From CBDCDJ01 sp965215355 (lineage in GTDB: Bacteria; Deinococcota; Deinococci; Deinococcales; Trueperaceae): DNA of 64,000 nt. The notes below the pieces were generated by a model, which was not told the DNA's origin, did not search any database, and saw nothing but the letters and a program-made list of their open reading frames with translations. The position numbers were made by a program, and so were the translations under genes. The DNA lies in contig CBDCDJ010000007.1 of NCBI GenBank assembly GCA_965215355.1, positions 3,534,001 through 3,598,000 on the forward strand, read 5' to 3'. Positions 61,701 to 64,000 of the stretch are shown piece after piece. Position 1 is the stretch's first letter. Each line of letters opens with the position of its first letter.

Positions 61701-64000
61701 TGTAGATCGAGTAGGCACGCCCGTACTCAAAGTCAAATTCCTCCACCGGCAGCAGGTCGTCGTTGATGCGCGGGCCTAGGTCGTAGACGTCGTCGAACTG
61801 CTCGTTGTCCGCTGCGTGCATCAGCTGTCGCCGCAGAGCGTGCGCTTCGCCGTGCTCGCGCGGATTGAGAATGCCCGCGACGCCGTAGCGGTTGAGCTGC
61901 TTGATCAGCACGCTGACGTAGGGGTGGTAGAACGAGTAGAAGCTATACTCTGTGCGCTTGTAGATTTGTTGCTGTGCCGTCCAAATGCTGTCGGCCACAC
62001 CCAATGTCATCACGGCGTCGGCGACATACAACTCTTCGGCGTTGTATGTCGCCAGCGTGGAACGCGTCAGCGCATCAACACCAACGGCCCGTGCCATCAG
62101 CGGTACTGCCAGCGCGCCGTTGAGTGGCGACTGAGCAAACCCAGCCCCTACGTCAAGTCCAACCATCGGCACGCCGACATCGCCGCCGGTAACGGCCTGC
62201 CCGCCCTGCACCGTCGTTAGCGGCTGGCCGCTCAATACGCGGGGGTCAATAGCCGTCATCACATCGCTTATCACAGCGCCCACGACGGGCGTGTGCGTCT
62301 CCGGGCGCAGCACGGATTCGAGGCTGGGGTTGATAACGCGCGGGTCGATAACGTCCGGCGGCAGGATTGGCCCCAAAATGTCGGGGACGCGCAGCGGAAT
62401 CTCCCTTTCAAGATAAATGTCCAGGGGCGGAAACTCCAGCGTCCAATCGCCCACGTATGAGGGCTTGGGGCCAAAAATGTGACGCGGTGTAACGAAGTAG
62501 GTATGGTTGCGATCTTCAAAGAAGAACGGCCCCGGCGATTTATAGTGGATGTACTGCAAGGGCAGCGTCACCCGGTAGGTGTGTGGTGTGCGAGCCAGCA
62601 CGTCCTGCCACGAATTGTCGTAGCCGCGCAGACGTAGTGCCGAACCGCCCGCTGCCGTGGCGTAGTACGACCAGACCTTTGCTTTGTCCACCGGACTATC
62701 TACGATATTCTGACTATCCGGATAATCGACAAGCTCAACCTGCCCATCGTTGATGAATAAGAAGTTGGACGGGCGCTGAAGATAGATGGAATCCAGAAAT
62801 GAAGAGTTAATCTTGGTCGTCCGCTCCACGGCGATCAGTAAGTCGCCGTTGGGTTGGATAACGGGACGCGGTCGATAAGCCGCAGGTTGAAGTATGATGT
62901 TGCTCTTATTGCGCGACCGGCGCGTCTCCACCCAAACGTTTGCAATACGTTTGGGCGACCATTTGCGCTGGCGATACTGACTCCAGGCCAGCTTGATTTC
63001 CAAGTAGCGGTTGGGAAGCTGTTCGTTCTCGGCTTCCTCTTCTGCCTTGAGGATCGTCGTAAACCAGAAGAGGTAGAGCCTTCGGTTATAAATCACGGGT
63101 GTAACTGTCTCGCCCTCGATGTCGACTGGTACTTCCTGCCAGGGTGTCCAGCGGCGAGCCTGGTACCACTGGCGGTAGAAGTATTTGTGGGGCGTGCCTT
63201 TGGTGCGAGCAATCACATGTAGTGTGTCGGTGTCATTCTCGTTGAAAAGGCCAACGACCTCCAGTCGCGCCACCTCATCCAGCTTTTCGAGATAGTTCTC
63301 GTAGGCAATCTCGACCGTCTCCAGCGTGACGTCGTTCTGCAACAGCTCGTTTTCCAGGTCGAGGAAGGCGGGCGACTTCTCCGGGCGCAATTCCGGCTCT
63401 ATCCAATTTTCGGGTGTAACGAAAACCTTGACGTTGGCCTCCCAGACGCGGTAGTTCTTCATCCACTGCCACATCTCAGCGTCTTCGGTCGAGAAATTCA
63501 CGTCCTCCAGGTTGAGGAAGATGCGCTGAACGAAGAGCTGCACCGACGCTGTGGCAAAGACGATACGCGAGGTCAACATGCAGGGGTTCATCTCCGCGTC
63601 CATCAGGAAGCGGGCGTAGAGGTCGTTCGTATCCCGGATCAGTGGGTCGTCGAGCTGCTGGATCACGGCGTCGACAAGCGCGTCGCGCTGGCGCTGGCGC
63701 AGTCCGTCGCGGATCGGCTCGGCAACACTTAGCCACTGGCTCTCGCTAAACTTGGCGCGCGCCGCCTGCTTGACTTCGCCCGCTACCGCGCGCGTCACCG
63801 GCGCAACCGTCCAGCCCCAGGCCATACTGGCCGAAACGCCCAGCCGCCGCAGAAGGCCAAAGCCCTCACGCAGCCGCCACAGGTGCGACAGCGTGGCCGC
63901 GCCGCCCCAGTCGGCGTCGAAGTCGTCGAGGTTGAAGCGGTCTTCGTGCAGCAGCGTGTCGAGGTCGGTGCGATTCCAGCCCGTGCGCTCGCTCAGTGCA
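58708..64000 (-). CDS. Tc toxin A subunit-like protein, C-terminal 1763 residues (5' end outside the window)
   Basis: The frame is open to the window edge. Its C-terminal part has the TcA TcB-binding domain: SVFDGQAL-type entry is replaced by IVGPFTSVNATLTLLS, then GVDDARFVTNVGG, DSGLFELNLRDERYLPFEGAG and SDVILDLRYTARDGG, all family hallmarks. Upstream are the neuraminidase-like domain and long helical regions (about 1000-1400) that build the channel. In Tc toxins TcA forms a pentameric pore that injects a TcC toxin released by TcB. TcB/TcC genes are not seen here. Almost no CTCGAG hexamers occur, unlike the neighbours, so it is a recent arrival. Confidence 0.9.
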   Translation of the reverse strand, partial: ALSERTGWNRTDLDTLLHEDRFNLDDFDADWGGAATLSHLWRLREGFGLLRRLGVSASMAWGWTVAPVTRAVAGEVKQAARAKFSESQWLSVAEPIRDGLRQRQRDALVDAVIQQLDDPLIRDTNDLYARFLMDAEMNPCMLTSRIVFATASVQLFVQRIFLNLEDVNFSTEDAEMWQWMKNYRVWEANVKVFVTPENWIEPELRPEKSPAFLDLENELLQNDVTLETVEIAYENYLEKLDEVARLEVVGLFNENDTDTLHVIARTKGTPHKYFYRQWYQARRWTPWQEVPVDIEGETVTPVIYNRRLYLFWFTTILKAEEEAENEQLPNRYLEIKLAWSQYRQRKWSPKRIANVWVETRRSRNKSNIILQPAAYRPRPVIQPNGDLLIAVERTTKINSSFLDSIYLQRPSNFLFINDGQVELVDYPDSQNIVDSPVDKAKVWSYYATAAGGSALRLRGYDNSWQDVLARTPHTYRVTLPLQYIHYKSPGPFFFEDRNHTYFVTPRHIFGPKPSYVGDWTLEFPPLDIYLEREIPLRVPDILGPILPPDVIDPRVINPSLESVLRPETHTPVVGAVISDVMTAIDPRVLSGQPLTTVQGGQAVTGGDVGVPMVGLDVGAGFAQSPLNGALAVPLMARAVGVDALTRSTLATYNAEELYVADAVMTLGVADSIWTAQQQIYKRTEYSFYSFYHPYVSVLIKQLNRYGVAGILNPREHGEAHALRRQLMHAADNEQFDDVYDLGPRINDDLLPVEEFDFEYGRAYSIYNWELFFHIPFMIANHLMQNQRFEEAQQWYHYIFDPTDSSDVPLALNRYRFWKIKPFYENTDIQTVEQMLRLLSSSNPADLEMKRRLEAQIKDWRENPFQPHLIAEQRPVAYQKAIVMKYLDNLIAWGDYLFRRDTRESVFEAIQLYILAAEILGKQPESIPTLQGERTISGEQVRTFNDLAPHLDEFGNALVRLETELAGRATLTPTSRGLRTVNDFTLANPSGPRLDLDLAIEPPTHEIIGSTLFFCIPPNEKLLGYWDTVADRLFKIRNCMNIEGVVRQLDLFAPPIDPALLVRAAAAGLDLGSVLNDLNAPRPHYRFSVMVGKALELCSDVKTLGSSLLQALEKRDAEELSLLRQTHEQNLLQAIKLVRQRQIEEAEETLAGIKKNLESAQARQQFYANRNPLIPNEKLHLSKMETADMFENIAQGYSLVGSALALIPEFDLGAEGGFSSPTVKAQFGGANLSKVLSFYSQMYSFLGSLERQGAQRASVLAGYDRRQEEWDFSAAQAHIDSESIERQIAAAEIRIAVAEQELTNQETQVEQSREIDEFMRYKFTNRDLYSWMVTQLSALYFQAYQLAYDVAKRAERAFKHELADGGATFINFGYWDSLKKGLLAGERLQLDLRRMETAYFERNKRELELTKHVSLLRLDPAALIQLRETGSCEVEIPEALYNLDFPSHYLRRLKTVSLTIPSIVGPFTSVNATLTLLSNRMRVNTVDPDEPYMGVDDARFVTNVGGIQAIATSSGREDSGLFELNLRDERYLPFEGAGAIGRWRIELNDEYRAFDYDTISDVILDLRYTARDGGVAVRQQVVPALAERVNALVNATEHTGLFHFISLRREFSSELHRFLNPKGADDHDMMLTLHRDYYPYLFQGRTLTINRAILLLKLHDSTLYDDGQPLAVELTRADGAAQAVDLVGSGTSFGGLPNATYEHVVGEVVPEEVWRLHLTPAAVEALPEVLRDSVQVDGNEIARLDSARFEDIGLLIHYSVNEAN

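Noticed and set aside
1..64000. tRNA, rRNA and CRISPR arrays
   Set aside because: No T-arm GTTCGA-type cloverleaf, rRNA core sequence or short regularly spaced repeat was noticed on either strand.

Overview
The window looks like a piece of a moderately high-GC bacterial chromosome. Gene content (SPOUT-free core genes such as scpA and a CtpA protease, several ABC importers, DUF4342, DinB-like and HxlR proteins), strong GGAGG ribosome sites and a very frequent CTCGAG hexamer are compatible with a Deinococcota (Truepera-like) genome, but no rRNA or other decisive marker is present, so the taxonomy is an inference of low confidence.

Region 1 (1-12.5 kb): a minus-strand operon lacI-type regulator, CoA transferase, enoyl-CoA hydratase (cut by the window edge) is divergent from a complete five-gene SBP/permease/permease/ATPase/ATPase importer followed by a BNR-repeat (sialidase-like) protein and two broken gene ends. 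A good sigma70 promoter and a LacI-like palindrome lie between them. Region 2 (12.5-16.8 kb): a GH13 alpha-glucosidase divergent from an HxlR regulator with a striking operator-like inverted repeat between them, a membrane-anchored esterase, and a small protein overlapping an HNH endonuclease. Region 3 (16.8-29.6 kb): a mobile-element graveyard with a tyrosine recombinase, nested ISNCY-like and ISL3 fragments, an ATPase-less peptide importer with a class A beta-lactamase-like gene, an IS21 element with a broken istA, a group II intron truncated by it, an intact ISAs1 element, and two tandem MITEs with 9-bp target duplications. Region 4 (29.6-42.2 kb): an alpha/beta hydrolase, a full branched-chain amino acid importer (livJHMGF), scpA, an AhpD-like protein, an ABC-2 exporter pair, a ctpA protease with a clear terminator, and small core-type proteins.

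Region 5 (42.2-64 kb) is accessory. It holds a FRG-domain/LOG(SLOG) gene pair, then a minus-strand block of proteolytic conflict proteins: a papain-like C39 peptidase, a CHAT protease fused through a membrane segment to a dead trypsin-like domain, a 1152-residue caspase-alpha/beta-hydrolase fusion, and a 1409-residue CHAT-nSTAND-membrane-beta-propeller protein whose start abuts the caspase stop, followed by a broken paralogue. Upstream of this block lie an unrecognised 252-residue protein and the C-terminal part of a Tc-toxin A subunit that runs off the window end. The caspase/CHAT/STAND block is the best candidate for an undescribed system: the genes look like sensor, signalling NTPase and several executioners (two cysteine protease classes and a lipase-like hydrolase), probably working near the membrane. 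CTCGAG is dense in the caspase gene and nearly absent from the toxin gene, suggesting different times of arrival.
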